Shown piece by piece: positions 26,416 to 35,873 of a DNA stretch of 52,282 bases (position 1 is its first letter; each line of letters starts with the position of its first letter). This stretch comes from Clostridia bacterium. GTDB taxonomy: Bacteria > Bacillota > Clostridia > Oscillospirales > CAG-382. The translations under genes were made by a program, and so were the position numbers. A model generated the notes under the pieces. That model saw only the letters and a program-made list of their open reading frames with translations, had not been told where the DNA came from and searched no databases. The stretch is from positions 1 to 52,282 of the forward strand of contig JAFSCS010000018.1 of assembly GCA_017436675.1 (NCBI GenBank), in the 5' to 3' direction.

Positions 26416-27717
26416 GTGTCAAAGAAAGATAAAAAAATAATCCCGCAATTGCCCGAGCATGGTCCGATCGATAGTACGAACGGTAAAGAGATCCTCCTCT
26501 CGCTCAAAAACGTAGATATCACCTTTGGTAAAGGCGATAAAGCGGTGAAAGCAGTAAAAAATGCATCCTTCGATATCTATAAAGGCGAAACCTTCTCGCT
26601 CGTTGGAGAATCGGGATCAGGTAAAACAACTATAGGTAGAGCAATAATCCGAGTCAACCAATGTGCAGCAGGTGAGATCCAATATAAAGGTGTTCGCATC
26701 TCGGGAAAAACAAATCCCCAGCTTGAACGCGAGGTTATCAGAAATATCCAAATGGTATTCCAAGATCCTGCCGCATCGCTCAACGAACGTGCAACAGTAG
26801 ATTATATCGTATCCGAAGGTCTTTATAACTTTCATTTGTTCGAAAACGAACAAGAGCGTGTTAAAAAGGTCGAAGATATAATCAACGCTGTTGGTCTTCT
26901 CCCCGAACACTTAACACGTTACCCCCACGAATTTTCCGGTGGTCAACGTCAAAGAATCGGTCTTGCAAGAGCAATGGTAATGGAGCCCGAGTTTGTAATC
27001 GCCGATGAGCCGATCTCCGCGCTCGACGTGTCGATCCGTGCTCAAGTACTTAACCTTTTGAAAAAATTCCAAAAGGAAAGAAATATAACCTATCTCTTCA
27101 TCGCCCATGACCTTTCGATCGTAAGATTTATCTCCGATAGGATCGGTGTTATCTACAAAGGCGATATCGTGGAGGTAGCCGATGCCGAGGAGCTCTTTAA
27201 CTTCCCGTTGCATCCCTATACAAAATCACTCATCTCCGCTATCCCGATCCCCGATCCGAAGCTTGAAAAGAGCAAGGTGCTCTTTACATACGATCCGTCG
27301 GTTCACGATTATAGCGAAGACAAACCCGAGCTTACGTGTATCGGAAACGATCACTACGTCTTTGGTAATAAAAAAGAGATCGAAGAATATCGTGCGATCC
27401 GTGAAAAAGGAGAGCGCGTGAACTCCGTAACCTTCCGTAAAGAAGGCGAGGAGGAAGAGATCGTAAAGGAAGATAATATCGAATCAATGATCGATGCATC
27501 TATCCTTGATGCACCCATCCACGATACGGGTAGCAAACTCTATTCGATCCTTTCGTTCCTTCTTCCGATACCCGGCTTGATAGCAGGCTGGATATTCAAA
27601 AAGAAGAACTATATCCGTAACTTCAAGGCTTGCCGCAAGGGCGCACTCATCGGATTGGGTACTTTTGCCGCATTATTGTTGTTGTTCGGATTACTTCTGT
27701 TGATCGCTTCTATATGA
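26416..27717 (+). CDS. oppF: Oligopeptide ABC transporter ATPase, OppF type, with a C-terminal membrane tail
   Basis: About 433 residues. Walker [10 protein letters not shown] (about 64), Q-loop [16 protein letters not shown], signature FSGGQRQR (about 173), Walker B FVIADEP (about 193) and FIAHDLS are complete. Unlike normal OppF (about 310-330 residues) it continues with an acidic linker and two hydrophobic segments (about 375-395 and 407-431). GTG at 26416 is preferred because it is eight bases from GGAGG (26403-26407); the ATG at 26410 is only three bases away. Its last bases overlap the next gene (ATGA at 27714-27717). Confidence 0.9.
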   Translation: MSKKDKKIIPQLPEHGPIDSTNGKEILLSLKNVDITFGKGDKAVKAVKNASFDIYKGETFSLVGESGSGKTTIGRAIIRVNQCAAGEIQYKGVRISGKTNPQLEREVIRNIQMVFQDPAASLNERATVDYIVSEGLYNFHLFENEQERVKKVEDIINAVGLLPEHLTRYPHEFSGGQRQRIGLARAMVMEPEFVIADEPISALDVSIRAQVLNLLKKFQKERNITYLFIAHDLSIVRFISDRIGVIYKGDIVEVADAEELFNFPLHPYTKSLISAIPIPDPKLEKSKVLFTYDPSVHDYSEDKPELTCIGNDHYVFGNKKEIEEYRAIREKGERVNSVTFRKEGEEEEIVKEDNIESMIDASILDAPIHDTGSKLYSILSFLLPIPGLIAGWIFKKKNYIRNFKACRKGALIGLGTFAALLLLFGLLLLIASI

Positions 27718-28973
27718 GTAACAACGAAAGACCAAGAGGTCTGCGTAGAATTCAAAATATTGAGCTTTCCGAGGATAAGGCGAAATTTCGCTTTGTCCTC
27801 GTGATAGTTTTTATAGGAATTGCATTGTTGGCTTTTGGAATATTCCTCTCAACAATGTTAACGAAGGACGAAGGCTGGTATACTATCACCGCCGAGACCG
27901 ACTATATAAACTGTGGCTCGGATTTTGTTTTCAACTATTATGTAGGTAGCACCGAAAAGGATAAAACGGAAGAATATAGAGCAGTAAAAAAGCTCTATGG
28001 AGAATTGACCGTAAAAGGCTACCGCCTCTTTAACAGACACGACGAATTCGTGGGCGTCAATAATGTCTGCTATATCAACAACCACCCGAATGAAACGATA
28101 GAGATCGATGAAAGCCTCTATAAAGCATTTGAAACGATCTTGAAAAACGAAAACAGGTATCTATACCTCGGTGCTCTCCATTCGGAATACAGCGCAAACT
28201 TTTTCGGAATAACCGATCCGATCTTTGTCGAAGAAAACGACCCAAAGCTTAATGAGGAATTTCGTGAGTATTTCAAAAAGCTTGCCGAATATGCGTCCGA
28301 TAGCTCGGCAATATCACTCGAGCTGCTCGGCGAAAACAAAGTAAAGCTCAACGTAAGCAAAGAATATCTTGATTTTGCAAAAGAAAACGAAATAACAGTC
28401 TTCATCGACTTTTTCCGTACAAAAAATGCATTCATCATCGATATGATATTGGATGAGCTAAACAGATCAGGCTATAAAAAAGCAAACCTCACCTCTTGCG
28501 AGGGATATGTAAGAAATACGGACGATAGCGGCGAAGAGTATTCCTTGAACCTTTTTGACCGCGAGAGTGACGTCGTTTATAACGCCGCAAAAATGAACTA
28601 TAATAAAGCGAAGTCGATAGTACCGCTTCGTGCATATCCGTTAAGCGCGACCGATTCCTATGATTTCCTTATTTGCACGGATGGAAGAATAATAACACCG
28701 TACGTCGATATAACAGACGGCATCTATAAGACCGCAACGAGCGACCTTATTGCTTATTCCGAGTCATCAAGCTGCGCAGAACTGCTTATACAGGCACTAA
28801 AGCACTATATCGCCGATTCGTTGAATGAGGAAATGCTGTTTTCCATGGAATCAAATGAGATCTATTCGGTATATTTCGAAAACAACGAAATACGAACGAA
28901 TGACGAGACTATCGACCTCTCCGAAATATATGAGGACGATTCTGTCAAATATACAATAAAGTATATCAAATAA
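27714..28973 (+). CDS. Membrane-anchored extracytoplasmic protein of unknown function, co-translated with oppF
   Basis: I recognise no domain in these 419 residues. A cytoplasmic N-terminus of about 25 residues, a single membrane segment (about 26-46, [20 protein letters not shown]) and a large outside domain are visible. The domain is rich in Tyr, Asp and Glu and has mixed alpha/beta character ([37 protein letters not shown]). The ATG overlaps the oppF stop (ATGA), a sign of translational coupling, and a terminator follows. It is therefore the sixth gene of the importer unit and may modulate or dock the transporter (inference). Confidence 0.7.
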   Translation: MSNNERPRGLRRIQNIELSEDKAKFRFVLVIVFIGIALLAFGIFLSTMLTKDEGWYTITAETDYINCGSDFVFNYYVGSTEKDKTEEYRAVKKLYGELTVKGYRLFNRHDEFVGVNNVCYINNHPNETIEIDESLYKAFETILKNENRYLYLGALHSEYSANFFGITDPIFVEENDPKLNEEFREYFKKLAEYASDSSAISLELLGENKVKLNVSKEYLDFAKENEITVFIDFFRTKNAFIIDMILDELNRSGYKKANLTSCEGYVRNTDDSGEEYSLNLFDRESDVVYNAAKMNYNKAKSIVPLRAYPLSATDSYDFLICTDGRIITPYVDITDGIYKTATSDLIAYSESSSCAELLIQALKHYIADSLNEEMLFSMESNEIYSVYFENNEIRTNDETIDLSEIYEDDSVKYTIKYIK

Positions 28974-28978
28974 TAACT

Positions 28979-29007
28979 AAAGCTCCGCAATAGCGGAGTT
29001 TTTTTTG
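28979..29007 (+). terminator. Terminator of the oligopeptide importer unit
   Basis: CTCCGC and GCGGAG pair around AATA, flanked by A/T pairs and followed by a run of eight T. Confidence 0.9.
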
Positions 29008-29015
29008 TATATGTA

Positions 29016-29044
29016 TTGAAAAATCAAAAAAATAGTGGTAAAAT
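29016..29044 (+). promoter_or_regulatory. Promoter of the AEC transporter gene
   Basis: TTGAAA (29016-29021), 17-bp spacer, TAAAAT (29039-29044). Confidence 0.55.
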
Positions 29045-29073
29045 GTATTAAATTCTAAAAGAAGGTCAAAAGA

Positions 29074-30063
29074 ATGGACTCTCTGATTTTTGCATTAAAT
29101 GCAGTAACCCCAATAATCCTCGTAATAAGCGTTGGTTACCTGCTAAAAAAAATAGGCTTGATAAATAACGATTTTTCGAAAAAAACCAACAAACTCGTCT
29201 TTCGTTGCTTTCTGCCCGTAATGCTGTTTTTGAACCTATATAAAACAGACGGAATAGATGAGCTGAGATGGGACTATATAATCTTTGCGGTAGTAGTACT
29301 GCTCGTCGTGTTTGCGATAGCCTTGCCGTTGACAATGATAGCAACGAAGCAAAACGGTCGCCGCGGCGCATTGTTACAAGCATGCTTCCGCTCGAATTAT
29401 GCACTCTTAGGTATACCGTTGGCAGAATCATTGTATGGCTCCGAGGGTGTTGCGGTCGCAACGTTGCTTGGTGCCGCCGTAATACCTGCGCTCAATATTC
29501 TCGCCGTAATAAGCCTTTCGATCTTTCGCGAGGACGGAAAACGCCCAACAGTAAAGGATATCCTGAAAGGAATAATCAATAATCCACTGATCCAAAGCAT
29601 CGCCGCCGGTCTCGTAGCATTGCTGATAAGATCATTTCTCGAAAAGAACAATATCTCGTTTCGTATCTCGGATATAAAACCTGTCTATACACTCCTCGAA
29701 TACCTCTCGAGACTTGCAACGCCACTTGCATTGCTGATGCTCGGCGCACAATTTGAGTTTTCTGCTGTAAGATCATTGAAAAATGAGATCGTGCTCGGAA
29801 CGATAATGAGAACGATCATTGTCCCAATGATCGGTATCGGCGGAGCATACCTGCTTTTCTCAAATACGTTCACAGGTGCACATTTCGCTGCACTTATCGC
29901 TGTCTTTGCAACTCCCGTTTCCGTCTCAAGCGTCCCGATGGCACAAGAAATGAACGGAGATACAACACTTGCAGGTCAACTCGTCATCTGGTCAACACTC
30001 GCCTCAGCAGTCTCAATATTCATAATAGCATTCCTACTCCGATATATCGGTGTGTTTGCATAG
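29074..30063 (+). CDS. AEC-family transporter (auxin efflux carrier type)
   Basis: A 329-residue integral membrane protein with about ten hydrophobic segments in two halves. The N-terminal half has ILVISVGYLLKKIGLIN and VFRCFLPVMLFLNLY; after a short loop the second half ends with VFATPVSVSSVPMAQEM and TLAGQLVIWSTLAS, all typical of the family. Bacterial members export or import organic acids such as malate; the substrate here is unknown. The ribosome site is GAAGGT. The DUF4886 gene follows after 13 bases. Confidence 0.88.
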   Translation: MDSLIFALNAVTPIILVISVGYLLKKIGLINNDFSKKTNKLVFRCFLPVMLFLNLYKTDGIDELRWDYIIFAVVVLLVVFAIALPLTMIATKQNGRRGALLQACFRSNYALLGIPLAESLYGSEGVAVATLLGAAVIPALNILAVISLSIFREDGKRPTVKDILKGIINNPLIQSIAAGLVALLIRSFLEKNNISFRISDIKPVYTLLEYLSRLATPLALLMLGAQFEFSAVRSLKNEIVLGTIMRTIIVPMIGIGGAYLLFSNTFTGAHFAALIAVFATPVSVSSVPMAQEMNGDTTLAGQLVIWSTLASAVSIFIIAFLLRYIGVFA

Positions 30064-30076
30064 AAAGGAACCTAAA

Positions 30077-30856
30077 ATGAAAGAAATCAAAATTTTATCA
30101 ATAGGAAATAGCTTCTCGCAAGATACAATGGAGCATCTCGCGGAAATACTAAAATCACTCGGCTATGAAAAATTAAAGCTTGGTAACCTCTATATCGGCG
30201 GTTGCTCGATAAATCAGCACTATGATAAAATCGAAACAAACGCAAAAAAATATGAATACTTTACTAACGACGGCAACGGCTGGATCTGTACTCCCGAGAC
30301 GTCAAGCGTTGACGCAATAAAAAGCGATAATTGGGATTGGATATCGATCCAACCGGGAACGGGAGATGGAAGCCGCGTGACCGATCCCGAATCCTACAAA
30401 AACCTCCCGAAGCTTTGCGAGAAGGTAAGAGCATTGGCAAACGAAAACGTGAAGCTCGCTTTCACAATGACTTGGTTTGGTGAGCCGAGCAACGAACATC
30501 CCGAAATGGTCTCCTATAACGGCGATCAATTGAAAATGTATGGTCTCCTTACCGAAATAATCCAAAATACCGTTCTCCCAATGAATTGCGTTGACGTAAT
30601 AACACCAATGGGAACAGCAGTCCAAAACGCAAGGACCTCGTCTCTCGAAGCGGTATGCCGCGACGGTTATCACCTCACCTTTGATACGGGAAGATACTTC
30701 GCAGGACTTACCTTTGTAAAAGCACTCCTCGGTGAAAATATTGATAATATCGAATATTCACCCGAGGGCGTTGACGAAAAAGCAAAGAAGATCGCAATAG
30801 AATCGGCAAATAACGCAATAAAAACACCATTTTCAATAACAAGATCGATCTATTAA
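30077..30856 (+). CDS. DUF4886 protein, SGNH-hydrolase-like
   Basis: A 259-residue protein beginning ILSIGNSFSQDTMEHLAEIL (5-24), the opening of DUF4886 proteins. These have an SGNH/GDSL-type fold, with the Ser of the NSFS block as the presumed nucleophile. Further cues are GGCSINQHY near 50, SIQPGTGDG near 95 (block with the conserved Gln) and DGYHLTFDTGRYFAG near 205, holding the presumed catalytic Asp/His. No signal peptide. ATG at 30077 follows GAAAGGA; an earlier ATG lies inside the transporter gene. Probable esterase acting on an acylated glycan; substrate unknown. Confidence 0.82.
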   Translation: MKEIKILSIGNSFSQDTMEHLAEILKSLGYEKLKLGNLYIGGCSINQHYDKIETNAKKYEYFTNDGNGWICTPETSSVDAIKSDNWDWISIQPGTGDGSRVTDPESYKNLPKLCEKVRALANENVKLAFTMTWFGEPSNEHPEMVSYNGDQLKMYGLLTEIIQNTVLPMNCVDVITPMGTAVQNARTSSLEAVCRDGYHLTFDTGRYFAGLTFVKALLGENIDNIEYSPEGVDEKAKKIAIESANNAIKTPFSITRSIY

Positions 30857-30893
30857 AATAAATAAGACATTTGAGATACGACATCGAGGAAAA

Positions 30894-32216
30894 ATGATAC
30901 GAGAATATACAGGGCAAAACGTCTATGAAGCACTGATAGACCGACTCGAAATGATCTTCGAGGATTTTGATAATATAATCGTTTCCTTTTCGGGTGGAAA
31001 AGATAGCGGAGTACTTTTGAATTTGGTCCTTGACTTTCAAAAACGCCATTATCCCGAAAAAAGAGTCGCAGTATATCACCAAGATTTCGAAGCGCAATAT
31101 CAATATACAACCGAATATGTTACCCGTACGTTTGAAAGGATCAAAAATCGAGTCGATCCCTATTGGGTGTGTCTCCCAACTGCGACACGAACAGCCGTAA
31201 GCAGCTTTGAAATGTATTGGTATCCGTGGGACGATGAAAAGAAGGATATATGGGTTCGGGAAATGCCTGACTATCCCTATGTCATCAACCTGCAAAACAA
31301 CCCAATAAGGACCTACCGCTATAAAATGCACCAAGAAGACCTCGCGAAACAATTCAGCCGATGGTATCGAGATAAAAACGGTGGAACGAGAACAATATGC
31401 CTCCTCGGAATAAGAGCCGACGAGTCGTTGCAAAGATATAGCGGTATCCTAAATAAAAAATATAGCTACAAGGGTGAATGCTGGATAACCGAACAGTTTA
31501 AAAACGTTTGGACAGCCTCGCCTCTCTATGATTGGTCAAAAAGCGACGTCTGGTATGCAAACTATAAGTTTGGCTATGATTATAATAAGCTCTATGACCT
31601 CTACTATAAAGCAGGACTAAAGACCGATCAGATGAGAGTGGCATCTCCGTTTGGCGACAGTGCAAAAGAGAGCCTTCAGCTATATCGTGCGCTTGATCCG
31701 GAAATGTGGACGAAGATAGTCGGACGTGTCAGAGGTGCAAATTTTGCCGCTATATATGGAAAAACAAAAGCACTTGCTTACCGAAGCCTCACCTTGCCCG
31801 AGGGCTATACTTGGGAAAGCTACACAAATTTTCTGCTCTCAACGCTTCCAAAACGTATCCGTGATAATTATATCCAAAAATTCAAAACATCAATTGATTT
31901 TTGGCATAACGTGGGTGGCGGACTTGAGAAAAGCGTGATCGACGAGCTTTTGGAAAAAGGCTATAATATCCGTCAAAACGGCTATTCCAATTATACAGTA
32001 ATGAAGCTCCCGCGTGTGATATTCGTCGGCAATATTCCTGACCATACAGACGATATAAGGTCGACAAAGGATATCCCGAGCTGGAAACGAATGTGTTATT
32101 GTATCTTAAAAAATGACCATAATTGTCGATTTATGGGATTTGGAATAACTCGTGAGCAAAAACGTCAAATAGACTATCTGAAAAACGAATATAAAAATAT
32201 AGGTAAGAACGAATGA
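30894..32216 (+). CDS. IbrA-like PAPS-reductase/DUF3440 protein
   Basis: A 440-residue PP-loop ATPase. SFSGGKDSG (31-39) is the ATP-binding loop of the phosphoadenosine phosphosulfate reductase superfamily. LLGIRADESLQRYSG (about 180) and DWSKSDVWYANYKFGYDYNK (about 215) match the DUF3440 group that includes E. coli IbrA. The C-terminal part (FVGNIPDHTDDIRSTKDIPS, WKRMCYCILKNDHNC) is the usual DUF3440 tail. IbrA was described in E. coli as a regulator of immunoglobulin-binding proteins; the chemistry is unknown. Its stop overlaps the start of an IbrB-like ParB gene, exactly the conserved pairing. Confidence 0.88.
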   Translation: MIREYTGQNVYEALIDRLEMIFEDFDNIIVSFSGGKDSGVLLNLVLDFQKRHYPEKRVAVYHQDFEAQYQYTTEYVTRTFERIKNRVDPYWVCLPTATRTAVSSFEMYWYPWDDEKKDIWVREMPDYPYVINLQNNPIRTYRYKMHQEDLAKQFSRWYRDKNGGTRTICLLGIRADESLQRYSGILNKKYSYKGECWITEQFKNVWTASPLYDWSKSDVWYANYKFGYDYNKLYDLYYKAGLKTDQMRVASPFGDSAKESLQLYRALDPEMWTKIVGRVRGANFAAIYGKTKALAYRSLTLPEGYTWESYTNFLLSTLPKRIRDNYIQKFKTSIDFWHNVGGGLEKSVIDELLEKGYNIRQNGYSNYTVMKLPRVIFVGNIPDHTDDIRSTKDIPSWKRMCYCILKNDHNCRFMGFGITREQKRQIDYLKNEYKNIGKNE

Positions 32217-32746
32217 AGAATAGTCCGGTATATCATATTATCGCAGTGCCGATAGAAAAAATAAAACCGAATACATATAATCCAAATGCAGTAGCTCCAC
32301 CGGAAATGAAGCTTCTCTATGATAGCATTAAGGAAGATGGCTATACAATGCCAATAGTCTGCTATTACGACAAAGCGAACGACGAATATATAATCGTCGA
32401 TGGCTTTCATCGTTATCGTGTAATGCTTGAATATCCCGATATATACGAGCGTGAAGAAGGAAAGCTCCCCGTTTCGATCATCAATAAACCGATCGATCAT
32501 CGAATGGCAAGCACGATAAGGCACAACCGCGCCCGCGGAACACATGACGTCGATCTGATGAGTAATATCGTGAAAGACCTTAACACACTCGGACGAAGCG
32601 ATGTCTGGATAGCGAAGCATCTCGGAATGGATAAAGATGAATTGTTAAGATTAAAGCAGCTGACGGGACTTGCCGAGCTTTTCAAGGATGCGGAATTCGG
32701 ACGAGCTTGGATCCCGCGTGAAGAGGATGACTTGGTTGAAATATAA
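32213..32746 (+). CDS. IbrB-like ParB N-terminal domain protein
   Basis: A 177-residue protein with a ParB/sulfiredoxin-fold domain: VPIEKIKPNTYNPN (9-22), DSIKEDGYTMPIV, IIVDGFHRYRV (about 61-71, the conserved G-x-HR-x-R element) and a helix-turn-helix near 125-150 (SDVWIAKHLGMDKDELLRLK). It ends soon after FGRAWIP, as IbrB proteins do. The ATG overlaps the IbrA stop (ATGA at 32213-32216), so the two are made together. ParB-fold proteins of this size can bind or nick DNA or hydrolyse CTP/ATP; which applies here is unknown. Confidence 0.87.
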   Translation: MKNSPVYHIIAVPIEKIKPNTYNPNAVAPPEMKLLYDSIKEDGYTMPIVCYYDKANDEYIIVDGFHRYRVMLEYPDIYEREEGKLPVSIINKPIDHRMASTIRHNRARGTHDVDLMSNIVKDLNTLGRSDVWIAKHLGMDKDELLRLKQLTGLAELFKDAEFGRAWIPREEDDLVEI

Positions 32747-32821
32747 ATTTTTTATGATCACTGAGGAAAATCGGTATTTTTTATGACTAAATAGTAAAAC
32801 TATCTTGAAAGGATGAAAAAA

Positions 32822-34123
32822 ATGAAAAAATTCTTGGTTCTAACATTGTTGATATCAATCGCAGTAACACTTTTTTCTTGTAATACCCCATCCGAAGTCA
32901 GCAATCCCGATGTAAGTAATAATGCAATAGGTATCGATAATATAACGATCGAACAGCAAACGCTTTTGAAAAACCTCGCAAGTGAATGGAATTCAAGCAC
33001 GGTGACAAAAGATAGCGACTTTCGCTTGAGACAGTACGATTTTGCAACGAAATTGTATAAAGCATTCTCAATAACAAGCGAGAACGAAAATATGATGTTC
33101 TCACCGCTTTCGATCCAGCTTGCATTCGCAATGCAAACGAACGGTGCAAAAGGCGAAACGAAAACCGAATTGGAAAACTTTCTCGGTGGTGTCCCGATGG
33201 AACAGCTCAATACCGAATTGAAAAACTTCGTCTCGTCGCTTTCGAGCGCAAATGACTATAAAATAGGAATTGCAAACTCGATTTGGATGCGCAATAATGC
33301 ACTTGAACTAAAAGAAAGCTTCAAAACGATCAATACCGATTATTATGATGCGGAATTGTATTCTGAACCGTTTGATAATAAAACCGCCGAAAAGATCAAT
33401 AATTGGGTAAGTGAGAATACCGATGAAATGATCGAAAAGATCGTCGAAATAATAGACCCGTCAAATGTAATGTATCTCATCAATGCAATCGTATTCGATG
33501 CAAAATGGGCAAACCCGGTAGATGACTATTCAATAAAAGAGGACGAGTTTACAACGATAAGTGGCGAGAAAAAGAAGGTTGAAATGATGCGAAGCGAGGA
33601 ACATAGCTTCATTATCACCGATGACGCTACAGGCTTCGTTAAACCCTATAAAAACAATAAATATAGCTTTGTAGCCCTTCTCCCGAACGAAGACGTTGAA
33701 ATCAAGGATTATATAAACTCTCTAAATGCACAAAAGCTTTGCAGTATTATGGACAATATCCAAAACGGTCTTGTGAAGATGTATTTTCCGAAATTTGAAT
33801 ATGAATATACAATAGAAATGAGATCGATTTTTGAAGCATTGGGCGTTAAACGTGCATTTAGCCCAATCGAAGCAGACTTAACCGATATGGCAACGTCAGA
33901 AATCGGAAATATCTATATCAGCTCCGCGCTCCATAAAACATATATCTCTGTTGATAACGAGGGAACAAGAGCCGCCGCAGTAACAGCAATTGTGGAAAGT
34001 GTTGATTCTGAGCCTTACTATCAATTGACAATAACCCTCGACCGCCCATTCGTGTATATGATAATCGAAAACGAAACAAAACTCCCGATCTTCATCGGCA
34101 CAGTAATGGATATCGGCGAATGA
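32822..34123 (+). CDS. Serpin lipoprotein (protease inhibitor)
   Basis: About 433 residues. The signal peptide ends in lipobox LFSC (Cys near 20), so the inhibitor is anchored outside the membrane. Serpin hallmarks follow: MMFSPLSIQLAFAMQTNGAKG (near 88), INAIVFDAKWANP (near 222), HKTYISVDNEGTRAAAVTA, which is the flexible hinge of the reactive loop, and RPFVYMIIENETKLPIFIG at the end. Small residues in the hinge indicate an inhibitory serpin. The P1 residue cannot be fixed because the loop is about three residues longer than in alpha-1-antitrypsin; counting from the hinge points to the SVD-S region. ATG at 32822 is used because the ATG at 32813 touches the ribosome site. Confidence 0.92.
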   Translation: MKKFLVLTLLISIAVTLFSCNTPSEVSNPDVSNNAIGIDNITIEQQTLLKNLASEWNSSTVTKDSDFRLRQYDFATKLYKAFSITSENENMMFSPLSIQLAFAMQTNGAKGETKTELENFLGGVPMEQLNTELKNFVSSLSSANDYKIGIANSIWMRNNALELKESFKTINTDYYDAELYSEPFDNKTAEKINNWVSENTDEMIEKIVEIIDPSNVMYLINAIVFDAKWANPVDDYSIKEDEFTTISGEKKKVEMMRSEEHSFIITDDATGFVKPYKNNKYSFVALLPNEDVEIKDYINSLNAQKLCSIMDNIQNGLVKMYFPKFEYEYTIEMRSIFEALGVKRAFSPIEADLTDMATSEIGNIYISSALHKTYISVDNEGTRAAAVTAIVESVDSEPYYQLTITLDRPFVYMIIENETKLPIFIGTVMDIGE

Positions 34124-34130
34124 TACCGAA

Positions 34131-34166
34131 AAAGAACCACCTGTCAAATGGCAGGTGGATTTTTTG
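34131..34166 (+). terminator. Terminator after the serpin gene
   Basis: CCACCTG and CAGGTGG pair around TCAAATGG and are followed by ATTTTTT. Confidence 0.88.
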
Positions 34167-34195
34167 TTGACAATGGGGAAGTGCTGTGTTAAAAT
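34167..34195 (+). promoter_or_regulatory. Promoter of the isomerase/TtcA-like/M3 unit
   Basis: TTGACA (34167-34172), 17-bp spacer, TAAAAT (34190-34195). Confidence 0.72.
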
Positions 34196-34227
34196 AAGTA
34201 TATTGAAAAAGAATAGGAATACTAATA

Positions 34228-35091
34228 ATGAAAACATCAACCGAAATAAATTCATCCGCAAGATACGTCGGCGAAGAAAAAGCAATAGAATATATAGCAG
34301 CAGCAGGTTTTGATGCATGGGACTTTTCAATGTTCTCAATGTGCCGCTACGATTGGGGAAAAGATATAGTTTTGCCGAGCAGTCACGAGCTTGCAGGTGA
34401 GAATTACCTCGCATTTGCAAGAAAGCTGAAAAAGGTCGGACTTGATAACGGTATCGTGTGTAACCAATCCCACGCTCCGTTTCCTTCGAGCAATAAAGAT
34501 ATCCGTTCATTTTTGAAAAGAGCAATCGAGTGCACCGCCGAAGCAGGTGGCGAAATATGTATCATCCACCCCCAAAACAACGGAACTCCCGAGCAAAATG
34601 CAGAAATGTATTTCGAGCTTTTGCCGTTCGCAAGATCGTGCGGAGTAAAAATAGCGACCGAAAATATGTGGAATTGGGATAATTCGCTCGGACACGCCGT
34701 ATTTGCCGCATGCGCCACGCCCGAAAGCTTCAACGAGCATCTTGATATAGTGAACGATGACTTCTTCGTCGCTTGCCTCGATATCGGACACGCCGAAATG
34801 AAGGGAATGAATACAACAGCTCCCGAAATGATCCGTGCCCTCGGTACGAGACTAAAAGCACTTCATATCCACGATAACGATAAATTCCACGATTCTCACC
34901 AGATCCCGTTTTCAATGAATATCGACTTTGATGCAGTTGTAAAAGCCTTAAAGGAGATCAATTATAACGGTTACTTCACCTTGGAGTGCGGCGAATACCT
35001 CAATAATTTCAATAAAGATAACGTCCACCTCGGCTTGAAGGATATGGCAAACGCCGTCAAAAAGCTCAGCGATATGTATGAAGGTCTCTAA
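34228..35091 (+). CDS. Sugar phosphate isomerase/epimerase family protein
   Basis: A 287-residue TIM barrel of the xylose-isomerase-like superfamily. Metal-site motifs: QSHAPFPS near 77, IIHPQNNG near 113, ATENMWNWD near 148, CLDIGHAEMKG near 183, LHIHDND near 213 and LECGEYL near 250. The last glutamate block and the HxHDND pattern are closer to inosose/tagatose epimerase-type proteins than in the other isomerase at 6354, so the two are only distant relatives. Substrate unknown. It is first in a unit with the PP-loop gene, which starts two bases after its stop. Confidence 0.83.
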   Translation: MKTSTEINSSARYVGEEKAIEYIAAAGFDAWDFSMFSMCRYDWGKDIVLPSSHELAGENYLAFARKLKKVGLDNGIVCNQSHAPFPSSNKDIRSFLKRAIECTAEAGGEICIIHPQNNGTPEQNAEMYFELLPFARSCGVKIATENMWNWDNSLGHAVFAACATPESFNEHLDIVNDDFFVACLDIGHAEMKGMNTTAPEMIRALGTRLKALHIHDNDKFHDSHQIPFSMNIDFDAVVKALKEINYNGYFTLECGEYLNNFNKDNVHLGLKDMANAVKKLSDMYEGL

Positions 35092-35093
35092 AA

Positions 35094-35852
35094 ATGGAAA
35101 AATTTGAAACGATGCAACAGCTCCTCAGCTATACAAGAAGAGCCGTTGATGACTATAATATGATAGAAGAGGGCGACAAGATCGCCGTCGGCGTCTCCGG
35201 CGGAAAGGATAGCCTGACTCTCCTTTGCGCACTAAAAGGACTCCGGCGCTTCTATCCGAAAAAATTTGAAATAGTACCTCTTGCAATAGATATGGGCTTT
35301 GACGGCTGTGACTATACAACGGTACACGAGCTTTGCGCAAGGCTTGACTTGAAGCTTGAAATAGTAAAAACAGAAATAAAAACTGTAGTTTTCGATATCA
35401 GAAAGGAGTCTGCCCCGTGTTCGCTTTGCGCGAATATGAGAAGAGGTGCGCTCAACGAATCTGCGAAAAAGCTCGGCTGTAATAAAGTCGCGCTCGGTCA
35501 TCATTTCGATGACGTCGTCGAAACGCTCGTGATGAATCTCTTCAACGAAGGAAGAATAGGCTGCTTTTCTCCCGTGACCTACCTCGACAGAATAGATATA
35601 ACCGTTTTACGTCCGTTTATCTACGTCCCCGAAAAATTTGTGACCTCATTCGTCCGCAGAAATAATATAACTCCGCTACCGAAGCTGTGCCAAGAGGACG
35701 GCAATACCGACCGCGAGTATTATAAGCAAATGATCTCCACCCTTGAGCAACGCGATAAAGGTGTAAAAATGCGTATCTTCGGCGCACTTGAACGTGCCGG
35801 GGTGAATGGGTTTACCACTCACGAACGCGCAAGAAGAACAAAGTCAAACTAA
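35094..35852 (+). CDS. TtcA-family PP-loop protein (tRNA thiolation type)
   Basis: A 252-residue ATPase with GVSGGKDSLTLL (33-44) as the PP-loop, CSLCANMRRGAL (about 105-116) with the CxxC pair, GHHFDDVVETLVMNL (about 138-152) and a third Cys in LPKLCQED (about 199). The CxxC plus a later Cys is the arrangement that holds the iron-sulfur cluster in TtcA, which thiolates cytidine 32 of tRNA. Length is slightly shorter than E. coli TtcA (about 310). Its actual substrate could be another tRNA base. The start lies two bases after the isomerase stop, with GAAGGT inside that gene. Confidence 0.85.
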   Translation: MEKFETMQQLLSYTRRAVDDYNMIEEGDKIAVGVSGGKDSLTLLCALKGLRRFYPKKFEIVPLAIDMGFDGCDYTTVHELCARLDLKLEIVKTEIKTVVFDIRKESAPCSLCANMRRGALNESAKKLGCNKVALGHHFDDVVETLVMNLFNEGRIGCFSPVTYLDRIDITVLRPFIYVPEKFVTSFVRRNNITPLPKLCQEDGNTDREYYKQMISTLEQRDKGVKMRIFGALERAGVNGFTTHERARRTKSN

Positions 35853-35873
35853 AACAGAAAAAGGAAAAGGGAA

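Noticed and set aside
27630..27713. Upstream ATG for the unknown membrane protein at 27630
   Set aside because: It would overlap oppF by 88 bases; ATG at 27714 overlaps the oppF stop as ATGA and leads straight into the membrane segment.
30894..32746. DNA phosphorothioation (Dnd) system
   Set aside because: Only PP-loop and ParB-fold genes are present; no DndA, DndD or DndE partner, and the sequence fits IbrA/IbrB better.
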